Positions 35,318 to 43,711 of a stretch of 64,000 nt of DNA are shown here, piece after piece. This DNA comes from Methylobacterium sp. 17Sr1-1 (GTDB lineage Bacteria; Pseudomonadota; Alphaproteobacteria; Rhizobiales; Beijerinckiaceae). The notes under the pieces are model-generated. The model did no database searches, was not told the origin of the DNA, and saw nothing but the letters and a program-made list of their open reading frames with translations. Each line of letters starts with the position of its first letter. Position 1 is the stretch's first letter. The translations under genes and the position numbers were made by a program. The DNA is taken from NCBI RefSeq assembly GCF_003173775.1, contig NZ_CP029552.1:3954001-4018000 (forward strand), written 5' to 3'.

Positions 35318-36198
35318 CAACGCGTCCCGGCCATCTCGCGCCGCAGCCACTCCGCCACGAGGCGCAGGTCGGGCCGATGGCGCAGGTGCGCGGCGGTCCA
35401 GAGCTGCATGTCGTGCGGGCCGGGCACGAAGCCCAGGGGCGCGACGAGGTGGCCGGCGGCGATCTCGTCCTCGACCAGGAGGCGCGGGGCCAGCGCGAAG
35501 CCGAGGCCGCAGGCCGCCGCCTGGATCACCAGGTAGAAATGCCCGAACACCTCGTCGGGCGCGATGCCGAGATCCGGCCGTCCGATCGTCCGGGCCCACT
35601 CGGCCCAGGCCTCCGGTCGCGTCGCGGTGCCGAGGATGCGGGCCCGCGCTGCGAGCGCGTCCGGCCCGTCGGCAATCACCCGCGAGGCGTAGTCGGGGTG
35701 GCAGACCGGCCCGATCTCCTCGCGGATCAGGGTCTCGGCCAGCGCGGTCGGCGGGGCACGGACCATGCTGTTGCGGATCGCGAGGCCGATCTCGTCGCGG
35801 ATGAAGTCGACCTCGCCGTAGCTGACGGTCAGCCGCAGCTCGATCGACGGATGGGCCCGCTTGAAGCGATCGAGCCGCGGCAGCAGCCAGCGCATCATCA
35901 CGGTCGCCGAGGAGGAGAGGGTCAAGGGACCCGGCCGCACCCGCGCCACCGCGGCCTGCATCCGTTCGAAGCTCTGGGCCAGCTCGGCGGCGAGCCGCGC
36001 CCCCTCCGGCGTCGGCGCGACGGCGCGCGCACCGCGATCGAGGAGCGGCAGGCCGAGCTGCGCCTCGAGCGCCCGCACCTGCCGGCTCACCGCTCCGTGG
36101 GTGACGCCGAGCTCCAGAGCCGCGGCGCTCATGCTGCCGAGGCGGGAAGCGGCCTCGAAGGCGCGCAGCGCGTTGAGGGGCAGGCGCGACTTGGGCAG
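35317..36198 (-). CDS. LysR family transcriptional regulator (GcvA-like), apparent CTG start
   Basis: 293 residues. Winged helix at the N-terminus (LPLNALRAFEAASRLGSMSAAALELGVTHGAVSRQVRALEAQLGLPLLDR) and a periplasmic-binding-like effector domain (RPGPLTLSSSATVMMRWLLPRLDRF, FGHFYLVIQAAACGLGFALAPRLLVEDE). No ATG, GTG or TTG lies near the conserved N-terminus in this frame; the only codon with a ribosome site (GGAGGACAGCC) is CTG 36198, giving the usual length. It is divergently oriented to the RLP operon about 140 bp away, the classical arrangement for its regulator. A frame error near the start is the alternative. Confidence 0.75.
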   Translation of the reverse strand: MPKSRLPLNALRAFEAASRLGSMSAAALELGVTHGAVSRQVRALEAQLGLPLLDRGARAVAPTPEGARLAAELAQSFERMQAAVARVRPGPLTLSSSATVMMRWLLPRLDRFKRAHPSIELRLTVSYGEVDFIRDEIGLAIRNSMVRAPPTALAETLIREEIGPVCHPDYASRVIADGPDALAARARILGTATRPEAWAEWARTIGRPDLGIAPDEVFGHFYLVIQAAACGLGFALAPRLLVEDEIAAGHLVAPLGFVPGPHDMQLWTAAHLRHRPDLRLVAEWLRREMAGTR

Positions 36199-36341
36199 GG
36201 CTGTCCTCCGGCATCCGGGCTCCGCAGTGGCCTGGGAGTTTTTCTCACAGGTCGCTGCGCCGAACTCAAGTTCTCCTGCATCCGGGGCTTCGCTAGGTTC
36301 CGCGTCCCGCGGCAGCGCCGCGATCCTCCGGAGCCGAGTGA

Positions 36342-37616
36342 ATGAACCAGCGCCGCGCCGCGCCCCCGATCCGGATCGAGGCCGACTACCTGCTCGAGAC
36401 CGCGAGCGATCCGAGCCGGGTGGCGGAGACGATGGCCGGCGAGCAATCGAGCGGCACCTTCGTGCCGGTGCCGGGCGAGACGCCGGAGCTGAAGGCCCGC
36501 TCGGCCGCCCGGGTCGAGCGCCTGGAGATCCTGGACGAGGTCGTCGCGGCCCCGTCGCTGCCGACCACCGCCGCGGTCGATCCGGCACGCTTGCGGCGTG
36601 CGCACGTCACCCTGTCCTGGCCGATCGAGAATCTCGGCCCCTCGCTGCCCAACCTGCTGGCCACCGTCGCCGGCAACCTGTTCGAGCTGCGCCCGATCAC
36701 CGGCCTGCGCCTCCTCGACATCCGGTTGCCGCAGGCCTTCGCCGACGCCTATCCGGGCCCGCGCTTCGGGATCGACGGCACCCGCCGCCTCGCGGGCGTC
36801 GAGGGGCGGCCGATCATCGGCACCATCATCAAGCCGAGCGTCGGCTTCGGCCCGGAGGAGACCGCCGCCCTGGTGCGCACCCTGTGCGAGGGCGGAATCG
36901 ACTTCATCAAGGACGACGAGCTGCAGGCCGACGGGCCGCATTGCCCGTTCGACGTCCGTGCGCGCGCCGTGATGCGCGTCGTCAACGACCATGCCGAGCG
37001 CACCGGCAAGAAGGTGATGGTCGCCTTCAACCTCACCGGCGAGATCGACCAGATGCGCCGGCGCCACGACCTCGTGCGCGATCTCGGCGGCACCTGCGTG
37101 ATGGCGAGCCTCAACTCGGTCGGCCTCGTCGGGATGATCGAGCTGGCGCGGATGAGCGAATTGCCAATCCACGCCCACCGCAACGGCTGGGGCGCTCTCA
37201 CGCGCCACCCGCTGCTCGGCTGGTCCTACGTCGCCTGGCAGAAGATCTGGCGGCTCGCCGGCGCCGACCACATGCACGTCAACGGCCTCGACAACAAGTT
37301 TTTCGAGGACGACGACAGCGTCGTCGCCTCGGCCCGCACCTGCCTCACCCCGCTGTTTCCCGACAAGCCCTGCCTCGCCATGCCGGTCTTCTCCTCGGGC
37401 CAGACGGTGCGGCAGGCGCCCGGCACCTTCGCGGCCCTCGGCTCGACCGACCTCATCGTCACGGCGGGCGGCGGCATCGTCGCCCATCCGGGGGGCCCAA
37501 GCGAGGGGGTGGCGGCGCTGCGGCAAGCCTGGGAGGCGGCGGTGGCGGGCATTCCGCTGGCCGACCACGCCCGCACCCATCCGGCCCTCGCCCAGGCGCT
37601 GGAGGGCGCCGCGTGA
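36342..37616 (+). CDS. RuBisCO-like protein (RLP), possible 3-oxo-isoapionate-4-phosphate decarboxylase
   Basis: 424 residues. A form of RuBisCO large-subunit family without carbon fixation role. Active-site signs: K164 in IIKPSVGFGPEET, the carbamylation lysine K190 with metal ligands D192 and E193 (GGIDFIKDDELQ), AHRNGWG, HMHVNGLDNKF and the phosphate loop GGGIVAHPGGPSEGVAALRQAW. The neighbouring DUF1537 kinase and SDR match acid-sugar (apionate-like) pathways in which an RLP decarboxylates or cleaves a phosphorylated oxo-sugar acid (OiaX, OiaT). I infer that role; other RLPs act in methionine salvage, for which no partner gene is here. Stop overlaps the next start by 4 bp. Confidence 0.85.
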   Translation: MNQRRAAPPIRIEADYLLETASDPSRVAETMAGEQSSGTFVPVPGETPELKARSAARVERLEILDEVVAAPSLPTTAAVDPARLRRAHVTLSWPIENLGPSLPNLLATVAGNLFELRPITGLRLLDIRLPQAFADAYPGPRFGIDGTRRLAGVEGRPIIGTIIKPSVGFGPEETAALVRTLCEGGIDFIKDDELQADGPHCPFDVRARAVMRVVNDHAERTGKKVMVAFNLTGEIDQMRRRHDLVRDLGGTCVMASLNSVGLVGMIELARMSELPIHAHRNGWGALTRHPLLGWSYVAWQKIWRLAGADHMHVNGLDNKFFEDDDSVVASARTCLTPLFPDKPCLAMPVFSSGQTVRQAPGTFAALGSTDLIVTAGGGIVAHPGGPSEGVAALRQAWEAAVAGIPLADHARTHPALAQALEGAA

Positions 37617-38989
37617 GCGCGCGCCCGCTCCCCGACGGTCCCCTCGTCGCCTTCTACGGCGACGACTTCACCGGCTCCTCGGCAGCGATGGAGGTGCTGG
37701 CCTTCGCCGGGCTCGAGACCGTGCTGTTCCTCTCGATCCCCAGTGAGGCCCGCCTCGAAACCTTCTCGGGCGCCCGCGCCATCGGCATCGCCGGGGTGGC
37801 GCGCTCGCAGCCGCCGGCCTGGATGGACCGGGAGCTGCCCCCCGCCTTCCGGCTCCTCGCCTCGCTCAAGGCTCCGATCGCGCATTACAAGGTCTGCTCG
37901 ACCTTCGATTCGGCGCCGCATGTCGGCTCGATCGGCCGGGCCGCCGAGATCGGCCGCGAGATGTTGTCCGGCGGCTGGACCCCGTTGGTCGTGGCCGATC
38001 CGGGGATGGGACGCTTCCAGAGCTTCGGCCATCTGTTCGCGATGGCCCATGGTCAGGGCTACCGCCTCGACCGCCACCCGACCATGGCCCGCCACCCGGT
38101 CACGCCGATGGACGAGGCCGATCTCGGCCGTCACCTCGCGCACCAGACGGCGCTCCCGGTCGGCCTCGTCGACTTCGTGGCGATGAAGCGCGGCGAGGGC
38201 GACGCCGCCCTCGACCGGGCCCTGGCCGAAGGCGCAAAAATCGTCTCACTCGACGTGCTCGATGCCGAGACCCTGGCCGAGGCGGGCCGGCTGATCTGGG
38301 AGCGCGGCGGCCATCCCGTCTTCGCCATCGGCTCGCAGGGGGTCGAGGCCGCCCTCGTCGCGCATTGGCGCGCCGCCGGCCTGCTGCCGCCGGAGCCGCC
38401 GGCCCCGCGATGCGCCCCCGTCGAGCGGATCGCGGTGGTGTCCGGTTCGGTCTCGCCGGCGACGGCCGGCCAGATCGCCCACGCCCTCGACCACGGCTTC
38501 TCCGGCATCCGGCTCGACGCGCGATCCGTCGTCGACGAAGGCGCCTTCGTGCAGGAGATCGGCCGGGCGGTCGAGGCGGCGCGATGCGCGCTCGACGAGG
38601 GCCGCGCTCCCCTGGTCTACAGCGCCACCGGCCCGGACGATCCGGCCGTGGCAGCCTTGCGCGAGGCGGTGGCGGTGGCGGGCCTCGATCCGGTCCTGGC
38701 GAACGAGCGGCTCGGGGCCGGGCTCGGGCGGGCCTTGCGCGAGATCGTGCTCGGCGCCGGCCTGACCCGGGCGGTGATCGCCGGCGGCGACACCTCCGGC
38801 CACGCCGCTCTCCAACTCGGGATCGACGCGCTGACCGCGCTCGCCCCCCTCGATCCCGGCTCGCCGCTCTGCCGCGCCCACGGCGCCGACACGCCCCTCG
38901 ACGGGCTCGAACTGGCGCTCAAGGGCGGCCAGGTCGGCCGGCCCGACTTCTTTTCCGCCGTCAGGCAGGGCGGCCGCGATCCCGCGTGA
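37613..38989 (+). CDS. DUF1537 (four-carbon acid sugar kinase) family protein
   Basis: 458 residues from GTG 37613, which overlaps the RLP stop (GTGA). The N-terminal domain carries LVAFYGDDFTGSSAAMEVLAFAGL, the conserved start of this kinase family; the C-terminal nucleotide-binding domain has VVSGSVSPATAGQI, VYSATGPDDPAV and VIAGGDTSGHAALQLGI. Members phosphorylate D-threonate, D-erythronate, 3-oxo-isoapionate or related acids. Coupling with an RLP suggests the 3-oxo-isoapionate kinase (OiaK) type, so the product would be the RLP substrate. Substrate specificity remains inference. Confidence 0.85.
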   Translation: MSARPLPDGPLVAFYGDDFTGSSAAMEVLAFAGLETVLFLSIPSEARLETFSGARAIGIAGVARSQPPAWMDRELPPAFRLLASLKAPIAHYKVCSTFDSAPHVGSIGRAAEIGREMLSGGWTPLVVADPGMGRFQSFGHLFAMAHGQGYRLDRHPTMARHPVTPMDEADLGRHLAHQTALPVGLVDFVAMKRGEGDAALDRALAEGAKIVSLDVLDAETLAEAGRLIWERGGHPVFAIGSQGVEAALVAHWRAAGLLPPEPPAPRCAPVERIAVVSGSVSPATAGQIAHALDHGFSGIRLDARSVVDEGAFVQEIGRAVEAARCALDEGRAPLVYSATGPDDPAVAALREAVAVAGLDPVLANERLGAGLGRALREIVLGAGLTRAVIAGGDTSGHAALQLGIDALTALAPLDPGSPLCRAHGADTPLDGLELALKGGQVGRPDFFSAVRQGGRDPA

Positions 38990-38999
38990 GGAGATGGAC

Positions 39000-39770
39000 A
39001 TGACCCAGCGGCTGGCCGGCAAGGTCGCCCTCGTGACCGGGGCTGCGCGGGGCATCGGCTTCGCCGTCGCGACCGCCTTCGTGCGCGAGGGCGCGAGGGT
39101 CGTCGTCGCGGACCTGAACGGGGAGGGCGCGGCGGAGGCCGCCACTCGCTTAGGGAAGGCGGCGATGCCCGTCGCCGTCGACGTCGCCGACCCGGATTCC
39201 GTCGCCGCGATGATGGCGGCGATCCTCTCCGCCCACGGCCGCGTCGACATCCTGGTCAACAATGCGGGGATCGGCGCCAACACGCCGTTCCTGGAGACCA
39301 GCCTCGCCGAGTGGAACCGCATCATCGGCGTCAACCTGACGGGGGCCTTCATGGTGGCGCAGGCCTGCGCCCGCGAGATGGTGCGGGTCGGCGGCGGCAA
39401 GATCGTCAACATCGCCTCGCTGTCGGGCCAGCGCGGCGGCAACGGACGGGCGGCCTACGGCTCGGCCAAGGCGGGGCTCGAATTGCTGACCAAGGTGATG
39501 GCGGTGGAGCTCGCAAAGGCCAACATCAACGTCAACAACATCGCGCCGGGCGCGATCGAGACCGAGATCGCCAAGGCCATGCACGACCGGGCGACGCGCG
39601 CCGCCTACGCCGCCCGCATCCCGATGACCCGCTACGGCACGCCGGAGGAGATCGCCGATGCCGCAGTGTTCCTGTGCTCGGACGAGGCCCGATACATCCA
39701 CGGCCACACCCTCAACGTCGACGGCGGCTTTCGCGAGGCCGGGCTGATGTTCGAGCGCGATCCGGGGTGA
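39000..39770 (+). CDS. short-chain dehydrogenase/reductase
   Basis: 256 residues. NAD(P)-binding TGAARGIGFAVA, NNAG motif (DILVNNAGIGANTPF), catalytic Ser in IVNIASLSGQRGGNG and the Tyr-x-x-x-Lys pair in AAYGSAKAGLELL. ATG 39000 (MTQRLAGKVALVTG) is chosen over ATG 38994 because it lies at proper distance from GAGGAG. Third gene of the RLP operon (10 bp after the kinase); it would oxidise a sugar alcohol or acid, producing the oxo compound phosphorylated by the kinase. This is consistent with an apionate-type pathway but not proven. Confidence 0.88.
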   Translation: MTQRLAGKVALVTGAARGIGFAVATAFVREGARVVVADLNGEGAAEAATRLGKAAMPVAVDVADPDSVAAMMAAILSAHGRVDILVNNAGIGANTPFLETSLAEWNRIIGVNLTGAFMVAQACAREMVRVGGGKIVNIASLSGQRGGNGRAAYGSAKAGLELLTKVMAVELAKANINVNNIAPGAIETEIAKAMHDRATRAAYAARIPMTRYGTPEEIADAAVFLCSDEARYIHGHTLNVDGGFREAGLMFERDPG

Positions 39771-39881
39771 CCGGCGGAAGCGAGGCGGAAAGCGGCGATA
39801 CGACACCGGGATCACGTCCCGCCGGCTCCGGAGCGCCGCCGCCGGCCGGGCCCGACGGCCCTCGCGGCGTCGCCGCGCTCC

Positions 39882-40379
39882 TCATTCCTCGGCAGCGGCC
39901 TCGGACTTCCGCGGGCGGCCGCGGCGCGCCGGGGCGGCGGGCTCGGCCTGCGCCTTGCGCGCCGCGGCGCGCTCGCGCCGGATCTGGCCGAGGCCGAGGC
40001 TCTTGGCGAGTTCGGAGCGCTGGGCCGCATAGGTGGCGGCGACCATCGGGTAGTCGAAGGGCAGGCCGAACTTCTGGCGGTACTCGTCCGGCGTGTAGCC
40101 GCGGGTCGTGAGGTGCCGCTTCAGGCTCTTGTACGGCTTGCCGTCGAGGAAGCTCGTGATGTGGTCCGGCGTCACGGATTTCCGGATCTGGGCGGCGGTG
40201 ACCTTATGATCCTCCTCGGGTTCCGCGGCCGGCTGGCCGAGGCCGACCAGCGTTGCGTGTATCGATGCAATCAGGCCGGGCAGATCTGCCGCACGAACGT
40301 TGTTGTTCGAGACGTAGGCGCCGACGATGTCGCTCGTCAGCTCGATCATCGGAGGGGTGAGGGAGGTCGCGTCGTCCAT
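39882..40379 (-). CDS. MucR/Ros family transcriptional regulator with degenerate zinc site
   Basis: 165 residues from ATG 40379. The conserved core DHITSFLDGKPYKSLKRHLTTRGYTPDEYRQKFGLPFDYPMVAATYAAQRSELAKSLGLG clearly belongs to the MucR/Ros family of alphaproteobacterial regulators. In the canonical protein the start of this region carries the zinc-finger cysteines (I-x-C-L-E-D-G) and two histidines; here there is no cysteine (ITSFLDG), KRH is kept, and the second histidine position reads TTRG. The C-terminus is a basic AT-hook-like GRPRK segment. It probably still regulates surface polysaccharide or motility genes through DNA binding, perhaps without zinc. Confidence 0.85.
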   Translation of the reverse strand: MDDATSLTPPMIELTSDIVGAYVSNNNVRAADLPGLIASIHATLVGLGQPAAEPEEDHKVTAAQIRKSVTPDHITSFLDGKPYKSLKRHLTTRGYTPDEYRQKFGLPFDYPMVAATYAAQRSELAKSLGLGQIRRERAAARKAQAEPAAPARRGRPRKSEAAAEE

Positions 40380-40675
40380 TTTTTCTTCCAAATATCCAAC
40401 CGCTCCCGTGATGGGCGTCCGCCGGTCCAGGGTCAATCGGCAAGACCGAACAATCGGCGACCAAATTCACCCATCAGGCCGATCTCATGGGGATTAAGCT
40501 TGCGAACCACGGATATCGGACGGTCACGCGGAGCCGACATATACAGAAACGCAGTATCGGGACGGTGAGCGGGCGCGCCCGTCGGCGGACCCCGCGCCAC
40601 CGTCCCGTACGGCTCCGCTCGAACCCGAGGCCCGGAACGGCGTTCGCAGACGGATGCAGTGCGGGAGCAGCAGCC

Positions 40676-40894
40676 ATGGATGTCGGGCGCATGGATGTCG
40701 GGCGGAAGTCGAGTCGCCTCGGACGGGTGGTCGAGGTCGGGATTCGCGGGCAGGCCCGCTATGCCCGGATGGCGAGCGGCGAGACGATCTGGTGGGGCTC
40801 CGAGGAGGATGTCCCCGACCGGGTCGCCCTGGCGGCGGCATCCTCGGGCGACTCCGTCGAGCGTGCGCGCGCGGGCGGCAGGGTGACGGCCTGA
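40676..40894 (+). CDS. small hypothetical protein
   Basis: 72 residues, not recognised. MDVGRMDVGRKSSRLGRVVEVGIRGQARYARMASGETIWWGSEED has plausible soluble-protein character, and GGGAG lies 10 bp upstream. A short direct repeat (ATGGATGTCGGGC twice) covers the first codons, so the second ATG at 40691 could equally start the protein. Moderate to low support. Confidence 0.4.
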   Translation: MDVGRMDVGRKSSRLGRVVEVGIRGQARYARMASGETIWWGSEEDVPDRVALAAASSGDSVERARAGGRVTA

Positions 40895-41042
40895 TCCGCT
40901 GGCGGGCCTTCGTCACCTGCGGGCCGACGAAGGCCCCGCCTTCGACGGGCATGGCGGAGCGCGTCAGGGAGCGCGTCATGTCGGAAGCGCCGAATTGGGT
41001 CATGTCGGGGACGGCCCGTGGCGGCGGCCGGTCGTCCGGGGC

Positions 41043-41801
41043 TCAGCGGTAGAAGAACACCGTCCGGTAGCCCTTCACCGTCACCACCTCGACGTCGATC
41101 CCGTAGACCGCGCGCAGGACCCCTGGCGTCACGATCTCCTCCGGCGGCCCCATCGCCACCACCCGGCCGTCGCGCATCGCCACGATGATGTCCGAGTAGC
41201 AGGAGGCGAAGTTGATGTCGTGCAGCACCGCCACGATGGTGCGGCCGCGCTCGTCGACCGCCCGGCGCAGCAGGCCCATCATCGACGCGGCGTGGCGCAT
41301 GTCGAGGTTGTTCAGGGGCTCGTCGAGGAGGATGCAGTCGGTGTCCTGGGCCAGCACCATGGCGATGTAGGCGCGCTGGCGCTGCCCGCCCGAGACCTCG
41401 TCGAGGAAGCGGTCGGCGAGGGGCTCGAGGTCGAGGAAGGCGAGCGCGTCGGCGATGTGGGCACGGTCGGCCGTGGTCAGCCGGCCCTTCGAATGCGGGT
41501 AACGTCCGAAGGCGACGAGGTCGCGGATCGTCACGCGCGCGGCGACGCCGTGCTCCTGGCGCAGGATGCCGAGGCGGCGCGCCAGGACGTCGCCGGGGGT
41601 TGTGCCGACGTCGAGCCCGTCGACGAAGGCGCGGCCGGCGCTCGGCGGCAGGAGCCGGCTGACCATCGAGAGAAAGGTCGACTTGCCGGCGCCGTTCGCC
41701 CCGATCACCGAGACGAAGGCGCGCTCGGCTAAGCGCAGCGAGACGCCGTCCACCACCACGGTGTCGCCGTAGCGGCGCGTGAGGTCTCTCGTCTCGATCA
41801 T
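41043..41801 (-). CDS. siderophore/metallophore ABC transporter ATP-binding protein (YclP/FatE-like)
   Basis: 252 residues. Walker A GANGAGKST (35-43), the ABC signature VSGGQRQRAYIAMVLAQDTDCILLDEPLNNLDMRH with Walker B, and the H-loop VLHDINFASCYSDIIVAM, all typical of the FecCDE/FepC class. The VTIRDLVAFGRYPHSKGRLT stretch is shared with iron-siderophore ATPases of the YclP type. Last gene of the four-gene importer; its start overlaps the permease stop by 4 bp. Cytoplasmic, drives uptake of the loaded metallophore. Confidence 0.92.
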   Translation of the reverse strand: MIETRDLTRRYGDTVVVDGVSLRLAERAFVSVIGANGAGKSTFLSMVSRLLPPSAGRAFVDGLDVGTTPGDVLARRLGILRQEHGVAARVTIRDLVAFGRYPHSKGRLTTADRAHIADALAFLDLEPLADRFLDEVSGGQRQRAYIAMVLAQDTDCILLDEPLNNLDMRHAASMMGLLRRAVDERGRTIVAVLHDINFASCYSDIIVAMRDGRVVAMGPPEEIVTPGVLRAVYGIDVEVVTVKGYRTVFFYR

Positions 41802-42763
41802 TGGGCGCGTCTCGCGAGGAGGACCAGGAGGGTGAGGCCGCCCAGGAACTCGATCACGATCGACAGGGCGGCGTTGAGCGAGAAGACCCGCTCCAGCACG
41901 AGCTGGCCGCCGACGAGCGTGATCGCGGCGACCAGCGCGGCGGCCGGCAGCACGACGGCGTGGCGGTAGCTCGGCATCATCCGGTAGGCGAGGTTGGCGA
42001 CGAGGAGGCCGAGGAAGGTCACCGGCCCGACGAGCGCCGTCGAGACCGACACCAGGATCGCGACGAGGACCAGCACGAGGGTGAGGGTTTTCCGATAGTC
42101 GATTCCGAGCGCGACGGCCTCGTCCCGGCCGAGCAGCAGCACGTCGAGCCGGCCCGACAGCCGCCACGCCGCGACCCCGGCCGCGACGAGGCCGAGGGCG
42201 GCGAGCATGAGCAGGTCCGGGCGGACGGCGTTGAAGTTGGCGAAGTAGCTCGATTGCAGCACGACGAACTGGTTCGGGTCGAGCAGGCGTTGCAGGAACT
42301 GCGACAGGCTGCGGAAGAGCACGCCGCAGACGACGCCGACGAGCAGCAGCCGATGCAGGTTGCCCCCGTTCCGGTTCAGGAGCCAGCGGTAGAGCAGGAG
42401 CGCGAACAGCACCATCGCGCCGGTCTCGGCGAGGAAGCGCAGCCGCGGATCACCGAGGCCTCCCGTCCCGGCCGCGACGACGATCCCGGTCTGGATCAGG
42501 CGGTAGAGCTCGTCGAAGCCCATGATCGCCGGCGTCAGGATGCGGTTGCCCGATACCGTCTGGAACAGCACGGTCGCGGTGGCGACGGCGCCGGCGACGA
42601 GCAGCAGCGAGGCGAGCTTGGTGCCGCGGAACGGCAGCACGAAGCCCCAGCGGCCGTTGGCTCCGACCGTCATGAAGGCGATCGCCAGCCCCAGGGTCGC
42701 GAGGGCGAGGAGTGCGAGCACGGATGCCGGGCTCACGCGCCCCTGCGTCAGGGGACTACGCAT
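41798..42763 (-). CDS. metallophore ABC transporter permease, FecCD family (YclO-like)
   Basis: 321 residues with about nine membrane segments. Features of FecCD permeases: VGANGRWGFVLPFRGTKL, GFDELYRLIQTG, LLGRDEAVALGIDYRKTLTLVLVLVAILVSVSTALVGPVTFLGLLVANLAYRMM. The ABC-ATPase-coupling region is the VALGID segment. It overlaps the upstream permease end by 8 bp. Within the YclN/YclO pair this is the YclO-like member, from position and from its N-terminus. Confidence 0.9.
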   Translation of the reverse strand: MRSPLTQGRVSPASVLALLALATLGLAIAFMTVGANGRWGFVLPFRGTKLASLLLVAGAVATATVLFQTVSGNRILTPAIMGFDELYRLIQTGIVVAAGTGGLGDPRLRFLAETGAMVLFALLLYRWLLNRNGGNLHRLLLVGVVCGVLFRSLSQFLQRLLDPNQFVVLQSSYFANFNAVRPDLLMLAALGLVAAGVAAWRLSGRLDVLLLGRDEAVALGIDYRKTLTLVLVLVAILVSVSTALVGPVTFLGLLVANLAYRMMPSYRHAVVLPAAALVAAITLVGGQLVLERVFSLNAALSIVIEFLGGLTLLVLLARRAQ

Positions 42764-43709
42764 GGCGGGAATCCCGGCGCAGCAGCAGGACGAGGAAGAG
42801 GGCGCTGCCGACGACACCCATCACCGTGCCGACCGGGATCTCGTAGGGGTAGCGGACCACCCGCCCGAGCACGTCGCAGAGGAGGAGCAGCCCGGCGCCC
42901 GAGGCCGCGACGAGCGGCAGGGAGCGGCGCAGGTTGTCGCCCGCCGCCATGGCGACGAGGTTCGGCACCACGAGGCCGAGGAACGGGATCGCCCCCACCG
43001 TGGCGATCGTCACGGCGGTGATGGTCGCCACGATGGCGACGGCGCCCGCGACGGTGCGGCGGTGGTCGAGCCCCAGATTGATCGCGGCGTCGCGGCCGAG
43101 GCCCGCGATGGTGATGCGGTCGGCGAGCCCGTAGGCGACGAGGGTGAGGATGGCCGCGAGCCAGAGCAACTCGTAGCGCCCGCGCAGGACCGTCGAGAAG
43201 TCGCCGGCCTGCCAGGTGCCGAGGAATTGCAGCATGTCGGTACGGTAGGCGATGAAGGTCGAGGCCGATCCGACCACGCCCCCCAGCATGATCCCGACGA
43301 GCGGCACCGTCAGCCGGTCGCGCAGGGGCATGGCGCGCAGCACCCGCAGGAACAGGATGGTGCCGGCAAGTGCGCTCGCGGTCGCCGCCAGCATCTTCAC
43401 CATCACCGGTGCATCGGGGGCGAGGAGCGTGACGAGCAGCATGCCGAGCGTCGCCGACTCGGCGGTGCCCGCGGTGGAGGGCTCGACGAAGCGGTTCTGC
43501 GCCACGAGCTGCATGATGACCCCCGCCACCGCCATGCCGGCCCCGGCGAGGACCAGCGCGAGGGTGCGCGGCACCCGGCTCGCCAGCAGGATGTCCGGCG
43601 CGCCCACGTCGCCGACGCCGACGAGGAGGCTGGCGGCGGCCAGCACCAGGAGCGCGAGGCCCAAGACGAGGCCGACTGGGAGGACGCCGCGGAGGGAGGG
43701 CGGGGCCAT
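42756..43709 (-). CDS. metallophore ABC transporter permease, FecCD family (YclN-like)
   Basis: 317 residues, about nine membrane segments. Typical FecCD blocks: SRVPRTLALVLAGAGMAVAGVIMQLVAQNRFVEPSTAGTAESATLGML, then AGDFSTVLRGRYELLW and AINLGLDHRRTVAG, AIPFLGLVVPNLV. The pattern VAQNRFVEPSTAGTAESA is that of the catecholate/petrobactin-type permeases rather than ferrichrome. Starts 3 bp before the end of the substrate-binding protein gene, so coupled translation is expected. Confidence 0.9.
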   Translation of the reverse strand: MAPPSLRGVLPVGLVLGLALLVLAAASLLVGVGDVGAPDILLASRVPRTLALVLAGAGMAVAGVIMQLVAQNRFVEPSTAGTAESATLGMLLVTLLAPDAPVMVKMLAATASALAGTILFLRVLRAMPLRDRLTVPLVGIMLGGVVGSASTFIAYRTDMLQFLGTWQAGDFSTVLRGRYELLWLAAILTLVAYGLADRITIAGLGRDAAINLGLDHRRTVAGAVAIVATITAVTIATVGAIPFLGLVVPNLVAMAAGDNLRRSLPLVAASGAGLLLLCDVLGRVVRYPYEIPVGTVMGVVGSALFLVLLLRRDSRHA

Positions 43710-43711
43710 GC

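Noticed and set aside
36199..36588. N-terminal extension of the LysR protein to 36588
   Set aside because: It would overlap the divergent promoter and RLP start and adds low-complexity Arg/Pro sequence; LysR proteins begin at the winged helix.
35861..37612. Extension of the DUF1537 kinase frame upstream through the RLP gene
   Set aside because: The upstream part is out-of-frame RLP sequence; GTG 37613 with a 4-bp overlap is the natural start.
40437..40675. Small genes between mucR and the hypothetical protein at 40676
   Set aside because: Open frames there are short, Arg-rich and lack ribosome sites; the space more likely holds the mucR promoter.
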